The notes beneath the pieces were generated by a model, which had not been told where the DNA came from, made no database searches, and was given only the letters and a program-made list of their open reading frames with translations. The position numbers were made by a program, and so were the translations under genes. A stretch of DNA of 64,000 nucleotides, taken from Diplonema papillatum (lineage: Eukaryota; Euglenozoa; Diplonemea; Diplonemida; Diplonemidae). This document shows positions 49,801 through 58,976 of the stretch, one piece after another; the first letter of the stretch is position 1, and every line of letters starts with the position of its first letter. The stretch spans positions 62,001 through 126,000 of the forward strand of contig JAPJBO010000400.1 in the NCBI GenBank assembly GCA_030068145.1, read 5' to 3'.

Positions 49801-51593
49801 GGCAAAAACGGGTTTGTTCCATCGTGGAAGGATACAGTGAACCCTTCAGCGGGCGACTGATCGCCGTACGTCACGGAGTGGATGTACACCGTCTCCGAGA
49901 ACGTGAGAAGCAATGGCGCCCCGTCGGATGAAGACAACCCGAATTCGCCTACCTCCAGGAGACTGTCGTTGCCCGTTCTCACAGAGACTCCGCCGGTCGC
50001 GTGCGGCACTGCCGCGGTCAGTTGCCCGTCGAACGTGCGGTTTGCAAACCAAGCGGACGGGTCGAGGTCGATGTACTCCCGGATCGCCACGGGGTCCCCG
50101 GTGCTGCGGATGGCGGGCATCGCGGCGCCCTCCAGGCGAAGCTGCGCCCACATGCGGCCAACCAGGACGCGCACGCGGGCCTTCGCCTCCTCGGCGAGCC
50201 CGTCCTCCACCAATTCGACCGCTTCCGCCGGATCGCTGGCGAGGTTGTAGACCCGGTACGCCTGCGACTCCCAGTCGAACACGACCTTCCAGTCGCCCTG
50301 CACCGCAACGGACACAGGCCCCTGCTCCGCCTCCGCAGCCCCCGAATACCCGGGGAAGTGCCACGTCAGAAGGCGGTCAGCGACAGCGGGGAACTTCGCG
50401 GACGAGTTCCTCGACTGCAGGAGCCCGCCGAGGTCGATACCATCGGCAGCGGTGATCGGGGGAGTGTACACTCCGGTCAGTGCGGCGAGGGTCGCTGGGA
50501 GGTCTACAGAGGTGACGGGCTCGGTGCGGGTTGTGGACGGCGCGGTTAAGGTGGGGTTGCCGGAGATGGCAAGGAGGGGGATGCGGAGCCCGGCCTCGGC
50601 GTACTGGCCGCGGGCGCCGGAAAACGGGCACGCCGCCGCCGTGCTCGCGGCGCCGTTGGACGACGTCACGAACACGACGGTGTTGTCGTACAGCGAAGCA
50701 CCGGTCGCCGGGTTGACCGTCGCCTTCAGCGCAGCGACAATGCGCCCGACTCCCTGGTCGATCTGCTCAACCAGCGCCGCCCGCACGACGCCGCCTGAAA
50801 CGCCGAGCTGTGACTCGTACTTCGCCACGAGGTCCGAGCGTGCTTGCGCGGTATTACCCGTGCCGGCGGCAGGGGTGAAGGGGTTGAGGTACAGGAAAAA
50901 CGGTTTGCTCGCGCTTTGCCGCACGGTCGCGACGGCGGCGTCGGCGAGCGCGTCGTTGACGTGCTTCGCGGTCCCGACGAGGCCGTCGGCGGCGGCCCCC
51001 GCGCCGTCGGCCGAAAACGGCTTCACGTTCGCGTCCACGTACTCCTGCGTGTAGTCCCCAGCGTACTGGTTCAGCAGCGCACCGAACCCCGCCGAAAACG
51101 ACCCGCCAACCGCGGTCACCCCCGGCAGCCCGTTTGCCGGCGCCGCCCCCCCGAAGAACCGCTGGAAGCCGTTCGCGTTCCCAGGGTCCGCTGCGCCGTG
51201 GTACCCCCCGGCGTGGTGCGTCGTGTACCCTTTCGCCTGCAGGATGGTCGCGATGGTGTACGCGTCGCCCGGGATGGCACCCGTCGTCAGCTCGTCCGGG
51301 CCGCGGAAAAAACTGCCCCCCCCGCGGCCGTTCAGCGTCGCGTTCCGCTCGAGCAACCCGGTCCTGCTGGGGGTCTGCCCCGTCAGCAGCGCGCCGTGGG
51401 TCGCCGCCGGCACCGGCGCCGCGCTGTACGCCCTCGTGAACTCAACACCCCCCGCCCGGATCGCGTCCAGCGCCGGCGTGTCCGCGGCGCCCGCGCAGTC
51501 CGCGACGCGCAAGTCGTCGACGACGACCACCACAAAATTCGGCTGGCTCGCCACGGCCGCCGCACACACCACCACCAGCGCGGCGGCACGCAT
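43866..51593 (-). CDS. Membrane-anchored protein with three tandem sulfatase-like domains
   Basis: A 2575-residue type I membrane protein: signal peptide (1-16, RAAALVVVCAAAVAS), three alkaline-phosphatase-superfamily sulfatase-like domains starting near residues 18, 667 and 1512, beta-rich linkers between them, and a C-terminal helix (AIQIVAIVVGSIFLLVLAAA) with a short acidic tail. Each domain keeps the opening PN-hydrophobic-DD motif and the SALLTG-like core, but active-site residues are changed. The formylglycine position is Pro62, Ser722 and Ser1570; GKWHLG is GGYHGA, GKFQVT and GDFEVG; SDNG is SSNG, SATG and SSST. Activity as ordinary sulfatases is unlikely for domains 1 and 3. Linkers hold repeated GxNPF modules and GLGV...IDG modules. 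The ATG at 51593 starts the signal peptide. A surface or vesicle role is inferred. Confidence 0.9.
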   Translation of the reverse strand: MRAAALVVVCAAAVASQPNFVVVVVDDLRVADCAGAADTPALDAIRAGGVEFTRAYSAAPVPAATHGALLTGQTPSRTGLLERNATLNGRGGGSFFRGPDELTTGAIPGDAYTIATILQAKGYTTHHAGGYHGAADPGNANGFQRFFGGAAPANGLPGVTAVGGSFSAGFGALLNQYAGDYTQEYVDANVKPFSADGAGAAADGLVGTAKHVNDALADAAVATVRQSASKPFFLYLNPFTPAAGTGNTAQARSDLVAKYESQLGVSGGVVRAALVEQIDQGVGRIVAALKATVNPATGASLYDNTVVFVTSSNGAASTAAACPFSGARGQYAEAGLRIPLLAISGNPTLTAPSTTRTEPVTSVDLPATLAALTGVYTPPITAADGIDLGGLLQSRNSSAKFPAVADRLLTWHFPGYSGAAEAEQGPVSVAVQGDWKVVFDWESQAYRVYNLASDPAEAVELVEDGLAEEAKARVRVLVGRMWAQLRLEGAAMPAIRSTGDPVAIREYIDLDPSAWFANRTFDGQLTAAVPHATGGVSVRTGNDSLLEVGEFGLSSSDGAPLLLTFSETVYIHSVTYGDQSPAEGFTVSFHDGTNPFLPHAGFSTGGLSIDGSTMVFAPTSQSGTVSVPMNLFGEINIKVRSGTTLAFTSPSRAAGLLAMSLSTSGMPTGQPPNIVVIVADDIPRRAVGLRSPDGTPVMPLLSRWAAGEAAVFAAAHAAAASSAPARAALLTGQGSGATRVFAGGRLNTAGAQSQLVVDEAGARTGLLASTTTIAEVLRAAGYATASVGKFQVTESARAVVSDHGFDRNYGGSALGDPAAYFADGVAGFSDPTFAGGLDAWAGVYTQEYIDENIAPFTDAATGLLLGAPKHVADALADAAVAFLNASRARPAFVVLGHYGRGGRGRPDLAAKYAAAPVNDSAAAPGDAAWCELVDAAAARVVDFLEKTEDPRNRGAVLMENTVVVFTSATGGSAGVTPDNVGVPLLFKSGALTATRPAAGSTLNAPVSTVDLFRTLASIGGVNTSNASVAGEDLSPLLANPLAAVPTQRPMFWHVAAVTAEAQPVSAVLSGDLVLFLDYATLAFSLFNATADPGLSVDLVHPRMPFALHQQAKALASLLREWVAGEDMLLPTVRASGVTLSPPPGFDAPLVFDCAAPGSDGKAAAVLEADGVEIELKALGNQAVLNVTAEGLGVSTSAANDSGRVDGSAGEDLLVSFTSNVTVKSVVIDALQTSASRTANYSFEDFLGGRGENAWRFVRHGVTLTVGARAQQGRLVGYFGLDGEARSELGVISGAETASAEDKRIGRLQDGLFIVFDKDVVLSGIFLTNVTELTEVVHLTYISGANPFTAFNSFSDASKGISLSAMRMTLTPLSSNTPFTFSSLLPTPLTIPAHTRLVLHTESPIDGGVSLQRIDVVIPSEQVPRESFIITHVGGPNPFSESSGWKAGPLSLQGSILTYAPDNGEDVPLRLMFEYFGFKLQPRNGTRLALTAWPSVDGGIALKEIEITRVVPSFGPPNIIVILADDLSPSDLSSISFSGNASFPYAYTPSIDRLASDGVTFTRAYASGQSSAPSRAAFLTGKYPARHGWYTQGPLNVGGVETMLYGRPTGSGVIKAADVTIAEVLRASGYETAFIGDFEVGEDFEDLTEEHGFDRVYGGSMKGDSPPSRADTSLSPPAFGDFNGTLDAFAASYTAEYIDAVFLARSTTTHLSRLQNAPKHAIDAVSDATIQYLSDNRTKPAFLLVHPFAFRKVALERDHSRIDLHFKYALMGVPQEQTVHAALTEQLDQFVGRVVSFVDETEDPRNERHSLAENTVVIFASSSTSYLPQPETRAVSGAKGQLTEGGLRVPMAAYSANPKYVSKSTVVDTPVSVLDLYKTIADLAGAALPNTTALDGASLLPLMDGSVQSSDAYPHSLFWHYPGYHEVTGRAFEPAPPVSIAAAAEWKLVFDYETRRFSFFNVAEDPAEQQDLAAPGMTLAHEYLAATLACDLARFLGETRAELPLLRSSRRPVPAMDQFRVTHTLDFNQSALAGWRTRTVGDGPFSVNVVANGADGALLAVEGGGLGVASDQDEAGGGGLIDGDRAPVAESVSVIFNQPALVRSLVVGNLTTEGRTYGTIILSGTGSSGVVVNTGLSRVVMASEGDNSTLVTDAKGLGVVSGSDPSVGIDGDSGEAVSLQFANDVSLEGMLFTGLVPRTLVDVFVTKGINFFQEAGVQGFSNPNSGITITDTQLTFRVQDLNQYVNLDELLPARVVVPAGTALHIRSRSSGNVQIVSLNISVSTAGFRGERVVAVGTARATSYDGKPDFSVGGLEWNQTARTLEFSASGREGSPFELVPEAFGALLRVAAGTTFAVSAKGAREGGISLRKLHLDNGPPARPILGRALSVTVAGPRTSSVGILRAAEDLRVYVEIILAPATARLASVCRTGGACYPSCTWEGADGEASEEHTLVFDVAGDIPALHMMARMRANALFFLETLPKETALVSLAVDATVEPPFSSPDAAEPPVSGADDDDEGGLTAIQIVAIVVGSIFLLVLAAAAAYIFCAARKEPPPALKNAPDEVEEPVENSSPKNA

Positions 51594-51974
51594 GGTGGTG
51601 TGTGTGTGTGCGTGGGGAAGGGGATGGGGGGCGGTACCCGGTGAAGCGGGTCGGTCGCTTTTTTTTTTTAGAGTTAAATTTTTGTCTTCTTTCCTCTTAA
51701 TTCGTGCCTCTCTCAAGCAATTTTCAGAAGTCTCTGCAAAAGTGTTTCCTGAGGTATTGTGGCGGTGTATGTGTGTATTACGTCTGAACGATGTATATCC
51801 CGCTTGCCACTTTTACCAGTCGGCTTTGAGCCTAACGCCCAACTGTGCGGAATCACTTAGTAGTTAGTATGACAGGTTGACCAGCTGTACGCGAAGGAGC
51901 TGCGCTCTAGAGATCCGACGGCTTTCCTCGAACGCCTTACTTGTGCTTGCCGCTCCTGCTGCTGCGCCTTTTTT

Positions 51975-52150
51975 TGTTTGTATAAGCACCCGCTTTGTAG
52001 GAAATACTTGAGGAGGCTGCCAGCTGCAAAAGATCAAAGGAGGTACATGTGCTGTAGCCCACACGAAACACAGGTGAATCTGGGTTAAGCGTCCAACAAA
52101 AAAGACCCACTTTGTAGTTGTCCCCTCTAGCCTCCTTCGAAGTAAGCACA
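51975..52150 (-). repeat. Dispersed repeat family B, reversed copy
   Basis: Reverse complement of family B: CTTTGTAGGAAATACTTGAG, GGAGGTACATGTGCTGTAGC, CCACACGAAACACAGGTG and GTTGTCCCCTCTAGCCTCCT in order. Sequence to the right (to about 52250) has no match in this window. Confidence 0.85.
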
Positions 52151-52730
52151 AGGCAGCCCCTCGAGTACTTCGTGTTGGGCTCCCCGTCCCTCAGGTCGTG
52201 GGGGTCGAGCCAGATCACCTTTGGTCCGCCTGTGGGGCTCCTCACCCCTTGTACCTCTTCTCTTGTGTCTCCGGGCGGCTTCCTCCTTCTCGTACGTCGA
52301 GACTGGGCGGCGTCGGCCTGAACAACTGATCACCATCTGGTGTTACCGATTCGATCGAGCGCCGTTTCTGTGTAGCGCAGCTCGGCATCTAAAAGAAAGG
52401 AAGGGTCGTACGGGGGCCATTTTTCGTTTTTCTTCTACATTTGAATAGCGCTGACTCTAGGGAAGGGGGATTTGCAATGCGCGGGCGGCGAACCGGAAAC
52501 TAGAAGATAAGGAGAGAAAGGGCGGGTGGAAACTGGAAGCTCGTACTGCTTGGGTAGGGGCGGCGCTCGCTGCGGCACCACACGTTTTGTATCTCTCTTC
52601 GCGTTTGGTTTCTTTCAGCACTTTGGGCGGTCAATTCATATCACCGAGAGCGGGGAACGGTGCGATCAGTTGCAAACTCGGTGCCTTCTGAACTGCTATA
52701 CGCGTGCCTGGCATTACCCGGCTTTAGTAC

Positions 52731-52870
52731 ACATTCTTGCGGTTGCCCTTCAATGTACTGCGCACCCTTCAATAAATTGTGCAGGCTACAAAGACGTAGG
52801 CAGCGCGTTTGGTGGTTAATCAGGATTCCTTACCTGATAATGACACAGGGTAAATACAACTGGAAAACGA
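52731..52870 (+). repeat. Dispersed repeat family E, copy 1
   Basis: Shares with 57641-57780 the words TCTTGCGG.TTGCCCT, TTGTGCAGGCTACAAAGACG, TAGGCAGCG, TGGTGGTT, CACAGGGTAA and ACGCACAA/CGCGCAAG. The two copies lie on either side of the TRIM-like and dehydrogenase genes, in the same orientation. Confidence 0.8.
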
Positions 52871-53180
52871 TGAACCGGCACGCGCAAGCAAACGAAGCGC
52901 CTGTCTTTTTTTGGTTGTGTCTGGTCGGCAGCAACAAGGACGACGCGAATCGGGAATGCCGAGGGGAGGGGGAGATGCTCTCACGCTTCGAAAGAAAAGG
53001 GAGGCCGAGGGCTCTGCCTTTCCTGGGAGCACACCCGCTGCGTGCAGGTTTCCCGCTCTTCCGGTATCGGGTGCGCTGAAATTGGATTGGGTCGATGGGA
53101 TGAGTTTTTTTCTGTCTCGAACGTTCAACGTCGTGGTGCACGGTTGATACCCTGCGGTCTACCGGACTACGGACACGTGT

Positions 53181-53645
53181 CTAAGGACTACTGTGAGGGG
53201 AGTGTTGTCTGATAGGCGAACAGCCTGGCAGCGTGAAGTCGTGAATGGTTTGGCAAAGGGACGAGGCCAATGCTGTGTGAGATGTGGGGACAGGCGGGGC
53301 CGCGAAGGCCGTTGGCGTTAACTGGCAGTCGTAGGCTCTGTCCCTCGCGTTCTGCAGGCGGGTCATCAAGTGCTGCCCGTGCCTGAGCGCTGAGGTTGTG
53401 TCGATGCGCAGCTCGGCCTCTGTTTCTCCGCACACGGTGATGATGCCAGCAGCGGCTTCGCCGATCTCGGCTGCCTGCTTGCTCAGTGCCAGCACCTTTG
53501 TGGACGTCGACTCGTTCAGATTGTACAGCATCTCGACCTTCTTCTGATGGAGCGCTGCGAGCACGTTCGACTCTGCGATGTGGAACGTCTCCTCCACGTC
53601 TCGATTCGTGATCGTCGAACCAGCGTCAACCCCAGCGAGTTGCAT
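53181..53645 (-). CDS. TRIM-like protein, exon 2 (coiled-coil region)
   Basis: Continues the RING/B-box protein in phase 0. Encodes 154 residues starting MQLAGVDAGSTITNRDVEET, then a helical region (NVLAALHQKKVEMLYNLNES, KVLALSKQAAEIGEAAAG, RLQNARDRAYDCQL) typical of the coiled coil after a B-box, and a loose tail to a stop. The acceptor CACCGCACAG immediately precedes the exon. The C-terminal part after CQL is low in obvious structure, so a further intron and exons may have been missed and the end at 53181 is uncertain. Confidence 0.6.
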   Translation of the reverse strand: MQLAGVDAGSTITNRDVEETFHIAESNVLAALHQKKVEMLYNLNESTSTKVLALSKQAAEIGEAAAGIITVCGETEAELRIDTTSALRHGQHLMTRLQNARDRAYDCQLTPTAFAAPPVPTSHTALASSLCQTIHDFTLPGCSPIRQHSPHSSP

Positions 53646-54010
53646 CTGTGCGGTGTGCAGTCAATAACCAGCAGGTCTACAACATGCACCATATCAATAC
53701 AGGCAGGCATCAGTACTCTGTGCTTCGTTTTCGAGCACAACATGAAGACATCTTTGCCATGCTATGCGTAGAGGTTCCGGGGCGTATTCACTGGAGTACT
53801 CAGACACTTTCGTGTGAAAATCCTCTCCGAGTTGTCACACGACGGGTATCGTAAGACAAGGATGTGTATTGTGCCTGTCATTGCACATGTCATCTGACAC
53901 GAACGTGGCGGGGAAAAATACGTACTTTTTTTGCTATAATGGTTCACTTGTTAGCTGTCGACAACTCGTTTGAAAAGAAGGAAAGACCCAAAACGGGCGG
54001 GTGGGCGCAC
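53646..54010 (-). other. Inferred intron, 365 bp
   Basis: On the minus strand the coding sequence ...CGTTGCAG is followed by GTGCGCCC (donor, 54010) and ends TGACTGCACACCGCACAG (acceptor, 53646). The joined frame stays open and both sides are helical. The donor is weak outside GT. The interior is AT-richer than the exons and has stops in all frames, which supports an intron. Confidence 0.6.
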
Positions 54011-54856
54011 CTGCAACGCGAGCGCGGCTTCTTGGAGGGAGTTGACGAGCGGGCCTTTCAGCTCGGCGACGGTTTCGCGGACGCGGAACGCGGCTTCGTC
54101 GGCGGCCGCGTCGAGGGGCACGACGGTGCAACCCTTCTCGGACGAGTGCTCGCCGTTGAAGGGCTGCGAGCAGCAGTCGCGGCAGACGGGGACGGAGCAC
54201 GTCTTGCAGTACAGCACGATGTCCTGCCCAGCGTGCGTCTGGCACCGCGGGAACTTGTCCGGGGGCCTGTCAGCGGCCCGCATGGTGCGATGCCGGCGGC
54301 CGATGCGGGTCTGGTGCATTTGGGCGAAATGTGTCTTGCAGAAATACGCGTCGCAGTTGTCGCACCACATATCCGCGTGGGTCTTCGACTCGCCGTCACA
54401 CTCCTCACACAGGGGCAATCGGAGGACGTCGTCGTTTCTGTTTAGCCGCGTGATCAACACCGAGTTGATGGGCAAAGCCGCAGCGCCCATGGACGCCACC
54501 GGTGTGCTCCCGCAGCCTCGAGGGCAGGCGATGCACAGCACCTCCGCGTTCAGGTCTGGCAGGACCTGTTTCCTGCCTTTCCGCGCGAGTTCGCTCAGGC
54601 ACCCGTGGCAGTACGTGTGCGTGCACGGCAGCAGCCGGGGCACTGTGCTCCCCGACGAGGTGAACGGCCTTTGGCACGTGTCGCACTCTAGAACCGGGCC
54701 ACTCCTCCGCACCGTCCCCCTGTGCGCGGCCTTCATCTGCTCCGCGCCGCCCGTGCTGTTCCGCTTGACCGGCGTCAGCACCTGCATCTCGCCGACGAAC
54801 GCCGTCCCGGCGGCGTCCTGCTTCGCGATGAATGTCGTCGGCCCGCGCCTCTCCAT
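54011..54856 (-). CDS. TRIM-like RING and double B-box protein, exon 1
   Basis: Encodes 282 residues. A RING-type finger starts at Cys58 and Cys61 (LECDTCQRPF), with Cys78-His80-Cys83-Cys86 (CTHTYCHGC) and Cys108/Cys111. A first B-box follows (Cys150, Cys153, Cys165, Cys168, Cys173, His176: LCEECDG, WCDNCDAYFCKTH), then a second (CQTHAG, YCKTCSVPVCRDCC, from Cys205 to about His237). The rest begins the helical region continued in exon 2. RING/B-box proteins usually act as ubiquitin E3 ligases or scaffolds; the substrate is unknown. The ATG at 54856 is the first in frame. A run of 23 C (minus strand) at 55029-55051 lies upstream and may serve as a pyrimidine tract for RNA processing. Confidence 0.85.
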
Positions 54857-56484
54857 GCCACACCGCCCCGGGCCGACCTCCCCGCAGAGTCCCGCGGGCA
54901 ACGTCCCCACACACCCTCTCGGGGGTGCCCGCGGCTTGTCTAAGTGGTGCCCTCGGAGGTGTCCACGTTCGGGGCGGGTGGGAAGACCCGTTCCCCACGG
55001 GATTTCTTGCTGTTCCCACTGCTCCCGCCGGGGGGGGGGGGGGGGGGGGGGTGATCACTGTTTTGGATGTCTTTTTAGCATTGGGGGGAGTTGATGGCGT
55101 CTCTGGCTGAAAACTAGAACCCGAACCGCGATTCGGTGATGCTGTGGTGCTAGTTTGCACGGGGGGGCCTTCGCGTAAGTTTCTACTTACCCCTTCTGTT
55201 GAACTGAAAATCCACATAACACAACAACGCCGAGTCGCGTCAGCTAGGATCCTGAACTGGTACACACGGAGTGAACTGGCCCCTTTGATGACCCGTTTGG
55301 AGCGGTGGACATCGTTCTAAACGGCATACGGGCGGTCCGTACAAGAACCGTGCTCAAATGGTCTGGTACATTGCGGCGCGTTGCAATGATGGCAAGACGA
55401 GGTCCTTCACCCGCCTCCGCACGCAGTGGACGCGACAGAAATGAGCAGGAAAACGGTATTGGAGAATCGGCACCTCGTGCAAAAGCGTCTGACAGCCAAA
55501 AGCCCGTGCTCGTTTTCGTTCTCTCAAACTCACCACGAGGCCCTCGACAGACAGCTACAAGTGTAGGTATCTTTGCTTTTGAAAAGAGGAGGTTGGCCCT
55601 GCTTTTGGGTACGTTAGATTTTCCGACCAAGAGATAGTCAACTATTCTTCTTGTGGAATCTTCAGTCTTCTGGCTGACAAGTCGGAGGGGAAGGGGGAGA
55701 ACTCAAGAAAATGACTCCATTTTTGTCTTTCCTGTTTTTCAGTTAAGCTCGGGGCCAAACACCCACCCCGCTGAACAACCTTTGCTGGGGATAATCCTCC
55801 CGTCGAGCGATCTGACAGCTTCCTCGATTGTGTGCATATGATGGAGCTCCAGTCAGTTGGCGTATGTGTGAGCTGGTGTACGTGTGAGCTGCTCATTTTA
55901 AGGGGTTGACGAGGGGTGCAGCTTTGATCGGTTGATCGGTATGTCTCTTGCCTGTTCTCGATAGAGCTCCGTATAGAGGTCCTTGTGTGGCACACACAAA
56001 AAGAACCAAACAGGTGACGGAACGTGTTCCGCTCATTGTTCGGTCTTGGATTCCCAAGCACTTGGCATGTCTCTTTGTGTGTGCGCCTGGGAACATTTCC
56101 CAGAACGTTTCGAACGTTCCTGTAACGTGTGGTAACAGGTTCTCGGGAGGGGGGGAAACGGAAGGGTGCCCGTGCTGGCTTGTTGTGTGCTGCGGATGGC
56201 GCGCACGGAGTCAAGCCGGCCAAAGAACGGAGGGATCGGGATGATCACGACACCCGATGAGAGGGGCGTCCGCGATCACGAAGGGAAGCTTGAGTTCTTT
56301 TGAGTAATGAACCGCATGGATTGGCATGCACAGGGGCGCAGGGAATGCCGGAAGCTCAGGGTCAACGTTCGATTGTTAGTGCGGCTTGACTCACAGCCAG
56401 GGAGATGAAACTCAGTATCCGGGGAAGTCTACTTCGTATAGAGCGCACTTCGTATGGAGCGAAAAATACTCATAGAATAGACAA
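54857..56484. other. Intergenic DNA, no gene
   Basis: Holds a 23-base G run (plus strand) at 55029-55051 and a family D right end (55638-55647). At 56292-56331 a segment GAGTTCTTTTGAGTAATGA to GGCATGCAC matches 30498-30538. No coding frame is convincing. Confidence 0.5.
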
Positions 56485-57273
56485 TCAGCGGGCCCCAAGC
56501 GCGCCGCGTCCGCCGTCGATACGGACAGATTCGGCTGTGATGAATCCAGCCTTGTCGGACGCGAGGAATGCAATCAAGTACGCGCACTCGTCGACGGTGG
56601 CGACCCTGTCCAGCGCTTTTCCGAGCGGGTGCGTGACGTCGATCGAGCGCTTGTGGAACCCTTCGTACGCCTCTTCCGACATGCCCCCCCGCTTCTGCAG
56701 CTCGGTGACCACCAGGCCCGGGTTAACTGCGTTCACCCTGATCCCGAACTCCGCCAAATCCAGCGCGGCGCACTTCGTCAGCATCTCCGTCGCAGCCTTG
56801 CTGGTGCAGTAGCTCGCGGTGCCTTGGAAGGGGTGCACGCCGTTGACGGAGCCCACGTTGACGATGGCCGGCGCGCCGCCTTTTTGCTTGGTTTCCTTCA
56901 AATGGGGGACTGCGTGCGTCATCATCTCGAACACGGACTTCGTGTTCGCGTTGAAGTTGTCCATGAAGTTGTCCACCGTGCACGCCGGCGAGCCGAAAGC
57001 GCCGCCCTTCAGAATGCCGGCGACGTTGATCAAAGTGGTCATTCCGGCGTACTTCCCCGCGGCCTCCGTCACGATGCGCTGGCACTCGCCCGCCGCCGTC
57101 ACGTCGCCGACGATAACCTCGCAGCCGATCTCCGCCTTCAGCCGGTCCAACTTCTCCGCATTCCTCCCCGTCGCGACCACCTTCGCCCCCTCCTGCACGA
57201 AGTGCCTCGCCGTCGCTTCTCCGATCCCGCTCGTGGCACCCGTGATCAGAGCGATCTTTCCGCGGAGACTCAT
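56485..57273 (-). CDS. Classical short-chain dehydrogenase/reductase
   Basis: A 262-residue, intron-free NAD(P)-dependent oxidoreductase of the FabG-like SDR group. Visible motifs: TGATSGIG at 11-18 (cofactor loop), GDV at 56-58, NVAG at 83-86 in place of NNAG, the catalytic Ser142, Tyr155 and Lys159 (VGSVNGVHPFQGTASYCTSK), and NPG after the active site. Arg37 of TGRN, two positions after the second strand, suggests NADP preference. Length and C terminus (ESVRIDGGRGALG) are normal for the family. The substrate cannot be told; it could be a 3-oxoacyl reductase or an alcohol/steroid-type dehydrogenase. No targeting peptide is evident, so cytosolic. The upstream leader is purine-rich (AAGGAAGAAG). 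Confidence 0.93.
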   Translation of the reverse strand: MSLRGKIALITGATSGIGEATARHFVQEGAKVVATGRNAEKLDRLKAEIGCEVIVGDVTAAGECQRIVTEAAGKYAGMTTLINVAGILKGGAFGSPACTVDNFMDNFNANTKSVFEMMTHAVPHLKETKQKGGAPAIVNVGSVNGVHPFQGTASYCTSKAATEMLTKCAALDLAEFGIRVNAVNPGLVVTELQKRGGMSEEAYEGFHKRSIDVTHPLGKALDRVATVDECAYLIAFLASDKAGFITAESVRIDGGRGALGAR

Positions 57274-57640
57274 GGTTTCCCTTTGCCTACTTCTTCCTTT
57301 TTTGCAACCGTCGATCCCTGTTTTTCTTGCGCATGGTTGAAAATCAGAGCTATTGTTCTCCGGTTGCCGACAATATCAACCTCAAGCAGGTTGGTCTTGT
57401 GTGTCGGTGGTTCATCGAGAGATTCCAGCAACGATTGCCAAGGATTCATGAATTCGTATCCGGAACCCGGCTTTAGGTGCAACTTAACAACATTGGCACA
57501 TGACCGATTCATTTGCATTCCCTCCATGTCTTTCGAGGATGTGGTATGTCATTCATACTCATTCTAATCGGCATCCTCTTCAGAGGTGGGCTAGCGACTG
57601 AGTCCTTGAGACTCGTTCTTTTTCTTCCCATTTTTAGGAC

Positions 57641-57780
57641 TAACAATCTTGCGGGTTGCCCTCTCAATGCATTGTGCAGGCTACAAAGACGTAGGCAGCG
57701 TGTTTTGGTGGTTGATCGGAATTCCTTTCCTGGATATACACAGGGTAAGTACAAGTGGGAAAGCGATCGCCACGCACAAA
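57641..57780 (+). repeat. Dispersed repeat family E, copy 2
   Basis: Matches 52731-52870; contains TTGTGCAGGCTACAAAGACG and CACAGGGTAAGTACAA. No coding. Confidence 0.8.
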
Positions 57781-58612
57781 ACTCCCGGCCGCTTTGCCGG
57801 CTGTGTCTCCTTCTATCCATGTGCATCGCAGACCGTGGGCGACGAAATAACCAGGCTCCACCCCCGTAGAGCACTAGACGTGGTAGTCACCAGTGCCTTC
57901 TGCCAGACACACGGAGGGACACTTTTCGACCTGCGTCCGCAGAAAGTGGTCGTAAAAGGGGAGAACGCGCGTTGCTGTTATTTCGTAGCTTTTTGCGAGT
58001 GTGCCGCGATGTATTTTTTCCCCCTTTTGCAGTGTGCGACGAAGACCCGGTGAAAAGCGGGAACGGAGACTAAACTACAGAAATTCACAACTGAACTGGA
58101 ACAATTTGGTACTGATCGAAGGGTACAACTCACCAGAAACATCTGGCACGGTCTGGGAAGGGTGAATGAAGTCAGTTTGGTCGCTCAGCGCGCTGCAGAT
58201 CCATCGGGTGGATCTTCGGGCCTGGGTGGCCTCGTCGTTTTACCTTCTGGCTAGCAGGAAGAACGGGCCCTGACTGTGAGCACACGCAGTGCTACGTGCT
58301 ACAATTGACGTGTTTTTTAGAGGTAAACCTCGCTGGAGATACCGGGACTTTGTGGCCTCCAGGCAAAGTTTGTCAAATGGTCACCCGGAGGGCTATAAAG
58401 TCCCTTTTTCTTGAAGCAAATGAGGAATAAAAAGGGCACGGTGATGTGTTCTTGGTGACAACTTTCACTACTTCTACTGATATCGGCTAACCAAGCTCGG
58501 AACTACGGGGTTTTGTGCCACCCCGAGAACGGTTCTCAGGGCGGCCTCGTTACTAGGAGTTGGAGGCAGCAGACCCCCCCCACACTAGTACAGTGTGATC
58601 TTACGTCTAGGT

Positions 58613-58644
<32 letters not shown>

Positions 58645-58976
58645 AACGTCGCTATGAACGCTTGGCTGCCACAAGCCCCTGTGGTAATTTTCTGTCACCT
58701 CCGGCTTCATCCCTTGAACATGAAGCGAGACCAAAGGATAGTTAGGTCATGCTTTCACACCGAGGATCGGTACTGAAGATGTGTCGAGCAAGCTTTTACC
58801 CTTATGCTCTACGCGAGATTTCTGTTCCAATCCCATGCACTTCTTTCCGTCCACCGTTGGTGGCGTTGCGCAGCGGCCGGAAAACCCCGCTCCGGAAACG
58901 TCGTTGGTTCGTCTTCTGCGCCGCTCCTTCGCAGCGACTGAAAATAGTACCGCGTTCCGAATAGACTGCGCGGTAC

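Larger units (their letters stand above)
51594..53180. other. Intergenic DNA with repeats
   Basis: No gene seen. CA/TG simple repeats and purine-rich DNA lie just upstream of the sulfatase start. A reversed family B copy (51975-52150) and a family E copy (52731-52870) occupy the middle and right. Confidence 0.5.

Noticed and set aside
48903-49931. Long plus-strand frames opposite the sulfatase gene
   Set aside because: Antisense shadows of GC-rich coding DNA; arginine-rich with no domain, while the minus frame has clear motifs.
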